Origin: Brugia malayi
Lineage: Eukaryota > Nematoda > Chromadorea > Rhabditida > Onchocercidae
Direction: 5' to 3'
Length of the DNA: 64,000 bases
Assembly (NCBI RefSeq): GCF_000002995.4
Contig: NW_025062479.1
Span: 12,133,721-12,197,720 of the forward strand
The notes beneath the pieces were generated by a model, which ran no database searches, was not told the origin of the DNA, and worked only from the letters and a program-made list of their open reading frames with translations. The position numbers and the translations under genes are program-made. Of the stretch, positions 11,991-23,774 are shown piece after piece (position 1 is the stretch's first letter; every line of letters starts with the position of its first letter).

Positions 11991-14900
11991 TCATAGCACG
12001 CCTGCTAGCACGCGAGCAGCAAAATGAGTTGGAAAATACGAGGCAACTGCAGGTGGCAATTTAGCAACCATCTGTACTTCCTCATGTATTTCCTGATTGC
12101 AAAACAACTTTAAATTGCAAATTCTTCTATTCGTCTTCCTTCTTTTCCTACACTACTTCCTACATTAACATTTACACTGCTTATCTTCGGCGTAACATAG
12201 ATCGAACGTTTAGCATTCACTGTGCATGAAGTACGAAGTACTCAAGTCCTATTGTTTGCAGATAATTTATTCATTATCAGCTGAACCCGACATTAAACGT
12301 CCGAGTCACATATATCTCGAATCAGTCGCTTCAACAGACTTCATTGCAAATATTTCATTCCAAAAACCTATCGAATTTCCTACTTAAAATATATTAACCA
12401 ATAAATTGGTATACTGTCCATCAATTCTAACCGTAATTTTAAAATTTTCATTGAATTTTCCAATTTATTCTTTACTTCTATCAAAGAAAAATAAAGGGAA
12501 AACATGAATATTAATGAATTAAAGTTCATGATTAGAAAAAAGAAGATGCTCTTTTAGGAGGTTGCAAATTTTTGTTCGGATGGCAACTAAGATTCATAAA
12601 TCTTCGTTTGAAAAACGAACAAAAGAAGAAATATTTGTTTGGGAATCTTAGTGACGACTAGTGAAAGTCATTAAAAAGATAAAACAAATATGAAGTCATC
12701 CACTGACTGATTTTTTTCAGTAGTTGCAAGAAAACAAGTTCCAGCATTTTTTATAAGTTCTTTCCTTGTTAGATGAGTCAAACGCTTTTTTTTTTTGAGT
12801 GAAAAGTTGCAAGTAGATTCTCTTTTGAACATGAGAATGTGATAAAGTGTCGGAGGTCAACGGTAAGTGTCAAAGAAAATTATCCACTGTTAGTCAACAA
12901 AGAATGTTCAGAAATGTTAAATAATCATATTTGTATGACACTGTCAGATAAGAAAGTGTAACATCGAAAAAAAAAGTGGTGAAATAAAGCTGAAATCAGA
13001 AACAGCTATAGAATCACACCCATTTATTTCTGTAGGTGAAAATTTAGAAGGCCGTGAGAATAGTAAGACAAAGGAAGTAATAGAGTGTCAATGCAAAAGC
13101 GTAGTGACGGTTGGAAATTAGCAAATCTTAGGTTCAATTAACAACAATAATCCATTTTACTTGGCGCATTTATGAATTACAAAGACTGAACGACTTGTTT
13201 TGGCTTCAACGTTGTGAAATACGAACTAGTTAAGCTTTATTTTGGTAAGCAAAATATTTACTAAAATGAGGGAAAAATCTTTTCTGCTTCATCTTTTATG
13301 TGACTGCATAGTAAACGATGCTTTGAAAGCGACATTGGATTATGGAAGAACTACAGTGAAAGTAATTTCAAACTCAAGTATTTTTGAAAATACTTGAGTT
13401 CAACTTTTGCTATCGGTTAGCTAGTTTATAGTGAAAGTCTTTTTATTTCTAAAAGTTTGCTTATAGTGATAAAGAATAACTTACTACTTCTGGAACTGCC
13501 ATTACAGTAATATTAGGAAGCACATTTCGTCGATTCATTTCAGGTGAACAAGTAGTTGAAATATTATTGCCTGGAAGCGGGAGATAAGATGGAGTGTAAA
13601 AATAAGTGCTGAATTTTTGGCGTAACAATAGTCATTCAGTTACTGAATCCAATTGAAGTTTTCTGATGCTAAATTCTGCAAATTGTAGGTGTAAGGAAGT
13701 GCCACGATACAGAGAATATATGTATATTTTTGGCTAGAAATGGAATAATATCAAAAAAACAGAAACTGGTGACATTCGGTGACCGACGATAATTGGCTGT
13801 GCAGCTGAAATAGTTCTTAACAAACAGTAAAAAGGTAATTGGAAATAAGAAAGAATACTGTTGACAGAAGGTAAACTTGATAAATATTAGGATCGATCTA
13901 TGCTAATTGATATATATCATCATAAGAAGTAATATGAAGTAATACAAGAACAGTGACGTATTATGGATCCGAATATAAATGGTAGAGATATACAGAGATC
14001 AGTAATCCATAGTCTGGTATCAATGGTTGGCAAGCGAAGAGATGAGGTTTGAATTTGTTCGGAGTTTTTTCTCTTTTTTAATGCCGTTGCACCATCAACT
14101 GTGTAACACCATTCAGTAGTGGGTTTACATAGACTCACACACGCACAGATAGATCTTATTACTCGATGACAGTTTAAAATAAATTGAAAAATGAGAACGG
14201 CAATTTTTTTGGGAAAAGTTTAGCAGCAAGATTAAGTGGCTATGACCACTCATTCACAGCAATACATTTCACCACCAAATGATTCAATGATGATGAAAAT
14301 TTACATTTCTTTGCTTAGAAATCTGCTCTGCATCTATGTGCATTGGAAGAAGTTCTAGGATATTTCAAATAAGGCGATTTTTGAATGCTATGATATGATT
14401 TAACCGTTTAACTTAATTATTGGTGTAAAATAATAATAATCTAAAAGTAAATTACTTTAAATGCCTGTGAGAAGAAGCATAGCTAACTCACACTCACAGA
14501 TGTGAGAACTAAACAACGGCAAACTTGGCTTACTAATATAACAGTGAAATAGATAACAAGCAAATCATTTGACTTAGCCAGCAATCAGTTCTGTTTAATT
14601 TTATAGTTTATTTTGTAATAAAAAAAAGGCATTTAATACTTATCGATTTCAGATTAGTTGTTAATGCCTAAGCTAAGATAAAGATTATTGCTTGCTTGAG
14701 CATTAAATTTGCTAAAGAAAAATTCTCTTGAAATAATATATTGCATCCGCGATAAGTATATATAAGTAGAAATTTTCATCCATACTTTCCTTCTGTGAAA
14801 TTTAATCTGTACGCTTCATTTCGATGTAAAAATAATTGCGACCAGAATCACAGAAGAATAGACGCTTCAAATTGATTGGAAAAACACTGCTATGGTCCAC

Positions 14901-15534
14901 TAAAGCGGAATACTTGAATCATCGAAAGCTTAAATCAAGCAAAAAAAGTTGGACGAGAATGTTGTGACAACTCATGGTATTGCATAATTTCATCAGATGG
15001 TCAGTAATGAGTGACCAAGCAGTCTCGATGATAGAACTAATGTAATTGACTTTTATGTAAAATGAATTTGTCTTAACTGCTGTAAAATAATTATCCATAT
15101 AACTTATGATGAACCGATAATTATACATCATTTAAAACTGTTGTCTTTTACATTTTGAATGTTTTGATATTAAATCGCTACTTATAACATTACAGAAATT
15201 TAATATTCAAATAAATTAACTTCTTATTAAATGCCTATTAGAACAGCAGGTGAAAAACTTCGAATGATTAGGATCATTTTCAATGAAGTTCCAAATTATG
15301 GGTTAAGACGACATCCACATCAAAAAAACTTACAAGTGTCCTCGCCATACTTAGCGCCCAATTAACTCGTCCAACTGCTCTCATTTTTGCATAAATTCGC
15401 TTCTTTTTCTTTTTCCAGCCTTCAGTGCCATGAAAATGACTTTCCTGCACTGCAAGTAATCCTTCATTTTTCTTCAGGTCCTGCAATTTGTTAGCATTCA
15501 AAGCAGAATTCGATCTGTTTTTACATTCATACAT
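11991..15534 (-). CDS. Unrecognised nematode protein, partial exon model
   Basis: Four exons on minus look coding. The first is 15534 or 15480-15334, with a strong ACTT|GTAAGT donor and rich in K/R ([20 protein letters not shown]). The next are about 14098-13994 and 13570-13485 ([21 protein letters not shown]). The last is 12092-11991, ending in [20 protein letters not shown] and a stop. The last three join in phase: phase 1 across 13994/13570, phase 0 across 13485/12092. The first exon ends in phase 0 while the 14098 exon needs phase 1, so at least one exon between them is missing, and the 5' end is not fixed. A 40-nt piece at 17968-17929 (EFENIQNQQKRLK) could be a further upstream exon. I do not recognise the family. 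The basic segment with aromatic and Leu residues could bind calmodulin or acidic partners, but that is speculation. It lies 860 bp upstream of the F-box gene, on the same strand. Confidence 0.5.
13371..13400. repeat. Perfect palindrome, 14-bp arms
   Basis: AACTCAAGTATTTT, then TG, then the exact reverse complement. It lies in the intron between the last two exons of the minus-strand orphan gene. It could form a hairpin in DNA or RNA. Confidence 0.8.
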
Positions 15535-18500
15535 AATTCCTACTTTTTCTAATCCTTTTTATCTGCAAATCACATTATAAATTATTGGCACAAATATAAT
15601 TCATTGTAAAATTACATCACGGAAGCGCTACATAATTAAATAAGACCGGAGACATACACAATTACGGAGAACTGTACAAAATTATGAAAACGTATCGTAC
15701 TGACAAATTAATGCACAGTAGTTTAATTTCACGAAAATTTATAATGATTCCTAAAGTTGATATTAATTTCGGCTGCACTACTACAGATGATTCACTTGTT
15801 GCTGTCAAAAATGATTTAGGAAATAAAAAGAATGAATAATGGACAGAGATTGCAAATCAATATGAAAACTATCCAAAATGAAATTTAAAAGAATTGTATA
15901 AATATTTCGTATCTCCGTTTAATAGATAATATAAAATTAAATTTGTTATATACTTTATGTTTCAGTTTTCAAATTAGAAAATGAAGGAAAATAAGTAGCG
16001 AAGTTTTCTGGTGAATTGTAGTTAATTTTATTAGCTTGAAAAACTGTAACGCATTCATCCAAGTAACATTATAAATTATTGGCACAACTATAACTTCAGC
16101 ATGTTTTTTGAACCATTAAGTTCTATAAGGTTTTAAAAACTTGAAAAATTTTCTCACTTACCTTTATGCCATTATCATTTCATTTAAAAGGGAGTGAAGT
16201 TAATGGTTGGAGAAATAACAGTGTAAATTTACTTCAAAATATTACAAAATATTTACAAAATATCAAATATTTACTTTTAAATTTGCGAATCCATACAAAC
16301 GCACAACATAGAATTTAATGAATTTAGGAACACCCTTGCATTATGATATGCGACAAACTTTCACTGCTTACAAATTAATTTTATTTGATCTGAAGCAAGT
16401 AATAAACCGTGTCCGTGATTAGAGTGTATGATTCAGTTTGAACTGAATAATTGAACATTAAATTCGATAATGGCACCTAAGCTAATCATGCAACTCCATC
16501 AGCTATGCATGAATAAATTCAACATCTTAGAAATTGAAATAATCTAAATAAAAAGTTAAAAAGGTTTATGAAAACATTTCAACTGGATTTAACAAATGGA
16601 TTACTTTTCTTTTTTTTTTTCTTTTTTGAATATATAAAAATGCAATATACTCTTTATGAAAATGATGCAAAAATTTTGGAATATTATTTGTCTAAAAATA
16701 AAAAAAGTTTCACCTGCCAGTCAGTCATGAGATTAGTTACTTCAAACACTGTCGTTTTAATTAATTTCATCTAACAGAAGCCATCTGAAGTGAATGGAAA
16801 CCTTAACTTTTCATCGCACCAATGAATGTTTAACAGCTGAAAAAGCGAAAACGTAAACATCAAGGATCATCGACGTTTGTGCTTAAACATCACCAAATAG
16901 TAATATATATAATTTGCTAAGGTAACATATAATCACTTATTGGAAACTTTAGACATCATTTATTATCACATTTATTTGGTGCTCATCAATGAAAGGTAGC
17001 AAGCAGTTGGCTAAACATTGAAATGATAAAAACTCGCAGAGTGTAAGAAGCTTAAATTTGCATGTGACAAATGCAGACAAATGGAAAAATACTTAGACTC
17101 TGAAGGATTGTAATAATGCAAAATATCTTGAATAACTCAAACGGATCAAGCAATTTGTGAGAAAAAAAAAATTAAAGTTAAGGAATGTTCTGAATGAACA
17201 GAATAGGAGGTAATTTTTTTGACGCTTATTACCGTATATGTATGTAATTGCTGATGCTTTCTTGCTTGGCTTAAACAAGTAAACAAGTTTCCCGATATCC
17301 CCTTTACTCCAATGTATACTTTGAACTTGAATATCATCATTTAATAAATACCATTCTTCATTAAACGATATGATTTTAATAAATTTAGATTACACAATGA
17401 TCGATGGTCCTCTAACAATTATGATAACAGTTTATGGGAGGAACTATATTGACTACCAATTTCTATTATTTTTATCGGCTTTATCAATGTTTGTCTTAGC
17501 AGCAAACCTTCTAACTATCACAGTAATAGTTCTCACTTGCACAATTACCAAATCTTTCTTATGAAATATCAGCCAGCAAAAATGCCAAAATGGGAAATAG
17601 TCTTTTTATATAAGACAAGAAACAATATATTTGGCACAATTGTACTTCATAATTAATTTGGATGTATGCCTTCATAACTTGTAATAAAAACTTATGTGCT
17701 AAAAGAAAGAGAAAAACTTTTTTAAAGGACACAAGTAGTTTTTGCTTTCAATTGGTATAGAAAAAAATTGAGGATTTAAGGAAATTTCACTGTTGTTTGA
17801 AATAAAGTGAGAAGTACCAAAAATGAGTAGTTCGTAGTGGCACAAAGCAACTGAAGCTCAAGTATTTCTCATTATTTTTGAAAGCAATTTTAATGCTAAA
17901 GTGCAGAAAACCGATCGTCATATGTTACCTTTCAATCTCTTCTGTTGATTCTGGATATTTTCAAATTCCTGCACTTTCATTTCTCAATTAATGCTCGAAA
18001 ACCTTTCGAAAAAAATTTCCCGTCGTTTGAAATGCATTATACTTCAGCTTCCCTTAAAACACTGATTCATTTTGACTTCACTGTGCAACATATATATATA
18101 TACATATAAGATCAAACGGAATATCCGTCAAAACTGACTTCAATAAATAATAGTTTTCCCAATTAAAATAATAAAAATCCAGGTATTCCAAGAAATTCAG
18201 ATATTTCAAATTTAATCCGCGAAGTTCTCAAAATCCCGATTCTGATTCCTTTCAAAGAATCCTCTTTTATTTCTTCATCATAACATAGACATAATCCAAC
18301 TGAAAAGTTGAAAGCGTGAAATTTTGAACTCATCTGTAAAACTTTGACCGAGTCTAAAAAACATTATTAAACGCTAAGCAGAATATTAAAAATCTAAGCA
18401 TCACGTGCAGGTATAATTTAGTGACTGACATCAAACTCATCTCATGAATCCATGTAGAGCGTTTCTGATCGATAAAATATTAAAATTAATAATGGTCAAT

Positions 18501-20439
18501 ACCAACTTAACATTGTCGATTTTAATCTTTCTGACTATCGATTTTAATGCTTTATACTTAAAATATACTGACATTACCAATAGATTTTGTAGGAACAGCC
18601 GCTATTAAACGTTTATATTGTAGTAGCATAGCAGTATGCTCATTTTTCTCGGGATGAAAATATCTATTAAAACCACTTCAATCAATTCATTTCCTATCGT
18701 ATGGTTAATATGAATTATTGCACCTCCATATACTTTGCTTCAAATGAATATTAAATTTTGATCTCTGCTTCACTTTCTAAGCTTAAAGTTAAATGGAACA
18801 TTTTTTTCTTTCATTATAGCATTAGGAGTCTCGAAAAATAAATTATTAAAAATTGAAGAAAACAATTGTAACAGATAATTATTACTTAAAGAAGATTCAA
18901 AATCTTGCTAGCCAGAAAACTTGAACTTTTAAAAATCGTACTTAGCTTGGAATCGAGTAATGGAAATAGTCCTGAATTTCAATGCTTTTTACTTGAAATT
19001 CAAACAGTTCTCAGCAGTCATTACTGCGCTTTTTCTATACGCAAAACAAAGAACCAAATATTTAAATATAACTTATCTCTTCCCGGATATTCTTTATCTG
19101 ACTATACAAATTCTACAGATGGATTACAAGACATACAATTCTTCCTAGTCGTTTCTTCCACTTCTTTTTTTCGTATTCTTCCTATAATAATTTGTTTTAA
19201 TTCAGGAACTTCATAACAATAGCAAGAAGTTTGAAGGAAACTTCCAGAAATTTCTTAAACAATGGTCAGATACTGTAGCAATTATTGAAACAATTACTGC
19301 AACAAATTCTGTGGTTTGATATAATCTGATATTCAAATATTGCTTTAAAAATAATCCATATTTTTTCTTGCATCCTAAGGTATCAATCGTCCTTGAACAA
19401 ATCTCTATCGAAATGAAGATTTCTCGTGGAATTTTAATAAGTGTTTTTTTATGAAGTGAAATCCAATCAAAAGAAAATAATCTTAATGTGAAACCTGCAG
19501 GTTAACAGCAAATATTTCTTTGTAGCTGTTCAAATAACATAGAAATACTAGATTTTTTTTTTTTGGCTGTATAAAAATTTTTCGATTTGTTCATTTTCAA
19601 ACTTTCTGAAAGGAAATCATCAAGTATTGCAGCTGTGAAGTACAATTGTCGTCAGGCCTGTTCGGATGCAAATCACTTTTTCCGATTGGTAAATATTCAC
19701 TTAAAGGGATAATTGAACATTTCTACTACAAATAAGTGCGAGAAGATTGTCGTGAAAATCAGATTTCCTTCAGTTATAAAAAAAAAAAAAAAATCATTGG
19801 GAGGAAATGTTGTACGGATACATGGAACAGATAAGATGTGCAAAAGAGACAAGAAGGATGCGGACGGAGATGCATTTTGTTGAATATTTGTGACTGCTGC
19901 AAAATGGATTAAGAACGGGTCGACGAGTATTGGTGGAATAACGTTATTTCTTGAAAATGGGATCAAAATGATACGGCCAAACGTCATTGTGATCGCCTTT
20001 TCACTTGTATGGAAGTCTGTAACTACTACTATTATGCTGCTGCTGATGATGATGATGATTGATGATGATTGATAATGATGCTGACGACGATGATGTGATG
20101 ATGGTGACAGTGATGATGCTGGTGCTATCAGCGACCAGGGTGACAGTTGCGATGGTGATGATGAGATGCAATCGCCCTCTCTCCACGACAATGTTCCCTC
20201 GCGGGGCTGATCGCTGCTATCCGATCCATCCCATTCTGCTGCAATAACAGACGAATCTCTTTTTAACGCTGATATTTGTCGTTATCCTTCCAATTTCCTT
20301 AATTTTTATGCTAATATTTTTGTTTGCTGTTCTCTGGTATAAATTTCAAGCATTCTTCATTACATTTTATATGAATGAAGCAGATTTGCCAGTCAAACCA
20401 TTACTGCCAGTTGTTTTCATATGTACCAACTCTATCACA
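15535..20439. other. AT-rich stretch without a confident gene
   Basis: Mostly 70% or more AT. It may contain 5' exons of the minus-strand orphan gene (one 40-nt candidate at 17929-17968). A 22-bp exact repeat (ACATTATAAATTATTGGCAC plus two bases) occurs at about 15572 and 16066. The open frames seen on plus at 18905-19216 and minus at 19697-20191 have no splice or family support. GC content rises from about 19,800 to 20,250 around a GAT-type repeat. Confidence 0.5.
20036..20135. repeat. Imperfect GAT/ATG trinucleotide tract
   Basis: Repeated GATGAT and CTGCTG units, interrupted. Read as protein the tract gives Met- or Asp-runs in any frame, so the frames across it are not evidence of a gene. 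Confidence 0.75.
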
Positions 20440-20440
20440 G
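20432..20440 (+). other. Possible SL trans-splice acceptor for the cystine-knot gene
   Basis: TCTATCACAG ends at 20440 and an ATG with a hydrophobic N-terminus follows at 20445. Tentative: it depends on the proposed first exon being right. Confidence 0.3.
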
Positions 20441-20444
20441 CGAT

Positions 20445-23400
20445 ATGGTCAATTCCTTGTTGATCCATTGCCCTGCTTTCTCCTTTTTTGTGATCGCTGA
20501 CGTACCATGCTGTAGCGTTTGTCATCACTTAAAATTTAGCCTCCTGACAATGTGTGATCGATGGTGAACAAAATGATTTGGGTTATAGTGAGCAAAAAAG
20601 GTTCTACGTGAACTAATAGCGCTTTCTAGGATGTCGAAGGACGATTCAAAACAACTTTGCTACCAGAGAAGAGTACCTAATAAAAGGACGAAAGCGAGGT
20701 AGCAAAGTGGTAGTAGCAAGTAGTTATGCCCCATTCTTCAAAAAATATTGGTGATACTTTGAAGATACTGATATTCGCAGTGCTTCATTTTGTCGTCTGG
20801 AAAATTTGTAAACAAGAATTGATATTGTTAACTTCCGGTAAATCGATGATTTGTTTTCACTATTTACAGACATCAAATGTGTACCAGTACCCGGTGGCAC
20901 AGTTGGATTTATGCAAAGCGACCACGGTAGAGGTGAACTAATGCTTGTGTGGAACAATCACCGCGTGATGGACAACTGGAAGTGTAGGGCAATCTCAGGT
21001 GTAATTTTACTTGCTCCTAAGGAAACGACCTTTTTGTCAATATTCTGTACCTCGGCGGCATTTCGTATTTGTTTCATCACGATGCTATTGTCCACTACTG
21101 TTCAAAGTGTGATGTTAATAACCGATCAACATCAGCAAGACGAGTGTACACAAACTGATCTCTCATCAGCATCAGGTTATTTAAAAATTCAATTTTTCAA
21201 CATTAATGTTTGTGAATATCATCCTCAGTTGTCATTTGCGCTATCATATTTCAAATTCTAGTCGAATGAATTTCGGTTTAATCAATTGATGAGGTAAAGT
21301 TTTCAGAGAGCGAATTGTTAAGCTGTAAGCGACATTACCGCTCCTTATTGCAAAAGGTGAACGGTGAACTGGCACGAGTATCACGTCAAAAACGCTATTC
21401 TCCTGTATCAGCATCACTTCCCAATCGTGAATCGACATTTTTTTTGGATCGTCTCAAAGCGATACGTCTGGCACGTGAAGAAGAGCTAAACCGTACGCTT
21501 AGTGAAACTGATGATGAAGAAATTCTTCAGAAACGGCGTAGACCATTTGTTCCGAGAGTAATACTTTCTGGTATAAAAATTTTAATATTAAAAAAAGGTC
21601 AGAAATTTTTGATCATATAAAGCATTTTCAACTGTCCATCATTCAAGAGAAACAGTACAGCTGAGGAATGTCGTCAGTTATCGCAACAGGAATTGGTTAA
21701 TGAACTGAAGCAGAAAGGAACATATAACCCTGATTTGATGGCGTGGGATGCATCTGGAATTATTCGTTTTTTAGATCGCTCTATTGGTGACCAGTATGAA
21801 GTAAGTATGTTAATCTGTGCAAAATCAGACAAGAAAGCAATTATCAAACTTTTGAAAAATTAAAGTGAGTCAGAAATCTTTTGAAATATTTTTTTTTGAA
21901 GTAAAAATTATAATGTTGTAGAGACAATCAAAAACTCGTCTAAGTGTCGAAGAAACAATGGAACGTAATGTGGAGGCGCTGGAACGGATATTGTCGGAAT
22001 TAAATATTGAATGTGATGTACGTTCGCCTTCGGTCATTTCGCGGCTGCAAAATCTGACATCGTGAGAGTTCGCAACATATCTCACACTTCCACTACCATC
22101 GCCACTTTTTTATTATTTCCAACACCAAACACGTTTTTTAAAAGTTTCCTGTAAATGAATGTCGTGTCTTCTATTTAATGGAACATTTGCTAGCAGTAAT
22201 AGCATCTCTGCCACATCAGTAACAAGAAAAATCAATCGAATTAGCAACGTGCAAGCCGAGTTTAAATTGAAATATATTATCACAAATAAATCGTAATATG
22301 AAATTCTTTTACTCTCGAATAAAAAAGTTAAATAATAGGACAATAGATTTTGCAAATTATATTGAAATAAAAATGGCTATGCCTATGGCAGTCTAAATTT
22401 GTTCGCTTTCGCAAAAAATGAGACTCTAGAATACTGCTGGGATAGGCTGTTTTTTTCTGCTCTTCCACACATAATGTGTTTGGTTTTGGAAAAATTTATG
22501 TAGGACAGAAAGTAGACGAACGGTCATTTCGCCATCTATACGTATGATGGATTCCGAACTAGAGCGGAACAAACGTGGAGCTGCTGAGAGTGTCATCGAT
22601 TCTTTGATAGCATCTGGAGTCGTTGATGCTCATACCAGAGGAGATCTAATAATGCGCAAACGCCAGAAACTTATTGGTTATTTTTCGTCGGTTTGCTTTT
22701 TTAAAACAAAGAATTCGAAACGTATCACTTCAGTACAGGATTGAAAAAATTCCTTCTAAGTTTTTAATAAGTTTACGCAATTTCAACAAATTAGCTTTAC
22801 TAAAATCTTAGATTATTTTAAGAATCTAAGTATGGTCCTCAAGCTCTACTTTTTTTTCTTTTTGATTTTAGGAGATGTTCATGTAATACCATTTGGATGT
22901 GATAAGCGAGGTGGTGAGGAAGATGGTTATCTAAGGTTGTGTGGTGCTTGCCAAGCGATACGTCGACTACCGGATACATTTTTTCCACCATTTATCAATG
23001 AAGTGATGTGTGATGACGACAAAGCTTGTCTTTATTTTTATGATTTCCGTGCGTTTGTGTTCATTTTCACTTCATCTAAACAGCTGCATGTTTTTTTATT
23101 TTTACGCAACTACGTAGACATGATATCATCGACTTATTATTTTTCTGAAATCCAGAACCATTTGTATTGTCTTCTCTTTTTTCATATTGATTATCGAACT
23201 GATTTTGCTAGTTTAAAATAAAACGGTATTTCAGCTCATGGGAAATGCACGCAGAAGCATATGAATTTCGTTGTATTGAAGAATGTCGGCACAGACGATT
23301 GTCAAATATGGCAAAAATTCAATCTTAATGTACGAGTGTCCTGCGAATGTTTTGTTGGTTTGTTATTTTGTGATATATTTGCGAAGCTGATGTAAATTTA

Positions 23401-23774
23401 GTTATTTTATGTAAATTGAAATAATTGCCATTCATTGAATAATTGTTCAAGAAGAGAGAGCGAAGTAGGGGGGATGAATCAGAACTAATATTAACTCATT
23501 TTCGAATAGGAAGTGAATTGTTTGATATGATCGTAAACAGTACATTATTTAAAGGAGTTATTGTGAAAATTATTAACCGTTATCGATTACTATTTAAGAC
23601 ATTAGAAATGTGTTTAGCGTTTTTGCCTATGTTTCTGCTATGTAACATTTATGAGTTGAAGCACCCTTTTTTCATCTCGCTTAGCAATTCTTGCAAAATA
23701 TCATTGTTATGGTGGAACTCATCGTAAAACCGATATTTTCAGATGAGATGTCATTCTTTGCAAAGTACGTTTGA
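20445..23774 (+). CDS. Secreted cystine-knot proprotein, Trunk/PTTH/noggin-like
   Basis: Eight exons join perfectly in phase: 20870-20998, 21307-21557, 21648-21800, 21922-22061, 22504-22676, 22872-23048, 23235-23357 and 23743-23774 (stop). The proposed first exon, 20445-20511, encodes a signal-like MVNSLLIHCPAFSFFVIA and has the needed phase-1 end, but is tentative; other donors are possible. The middle part is charged, with N-glycosylation sequons (NST at the 21648 exon start, NLT near 22052) and basic cleavage motifs RQKR (21384-21395) and RNKR (22565-22576). The C-terminal part, after RNKR, has the order LCGAC, FPPFINEVMC, KACL, HGKC, MNFVVLKN, a Trp, VSCECFV and ends in FFAKYV. Cys spacing, the Phe-Pro-x-Phe-Ile block before the second Cys and the final C-x-C fit the Trunk/PTTH/noggin cystine-knot group. 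In arthropods, Trunk and PTTH activate the receptor kinase Torso. IL-17 or neurotrophin/Spaetzle folds are alternatives. The function in a nematode is unknown. Confidence 0.72.

Noticed and set aside
15334..15480. Resemblance of the basic segment to the calcineurin A C-terminus (KIRAIGKMARVF)
   Set aside because: Only a few residues agree and no phosphatase domain is nearby; treated as an orphan gene.
18905..19216. 103-codon open frame on plus
   Set aside because: An overlapping shifted frame is also open over most of it, and there is no family resemblance or splice support.
19697..20191. 164-codon open frame on minus
   Set aside because: Runs through the GAT repeat (Ile/Ser runs), so its length is a product of the repeat.
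21000..21200. Extra exon with ECTQTD in the intron after 20998
   Set aside because: No acceptor gives a phase that joins both neighbours; direct splicing 20998 to 21307 is in frame.
22872..23774. IL-17 or neurotrophin/Spaetzle assignment for the cystine knot
   Set aside because: The final C-x-C and general spacing partly fit, but the FPPFI block before the second Cys and the N-terminal C-x-x-C fit Trunk/PTTH/noggin better. Kept as an alternative only.
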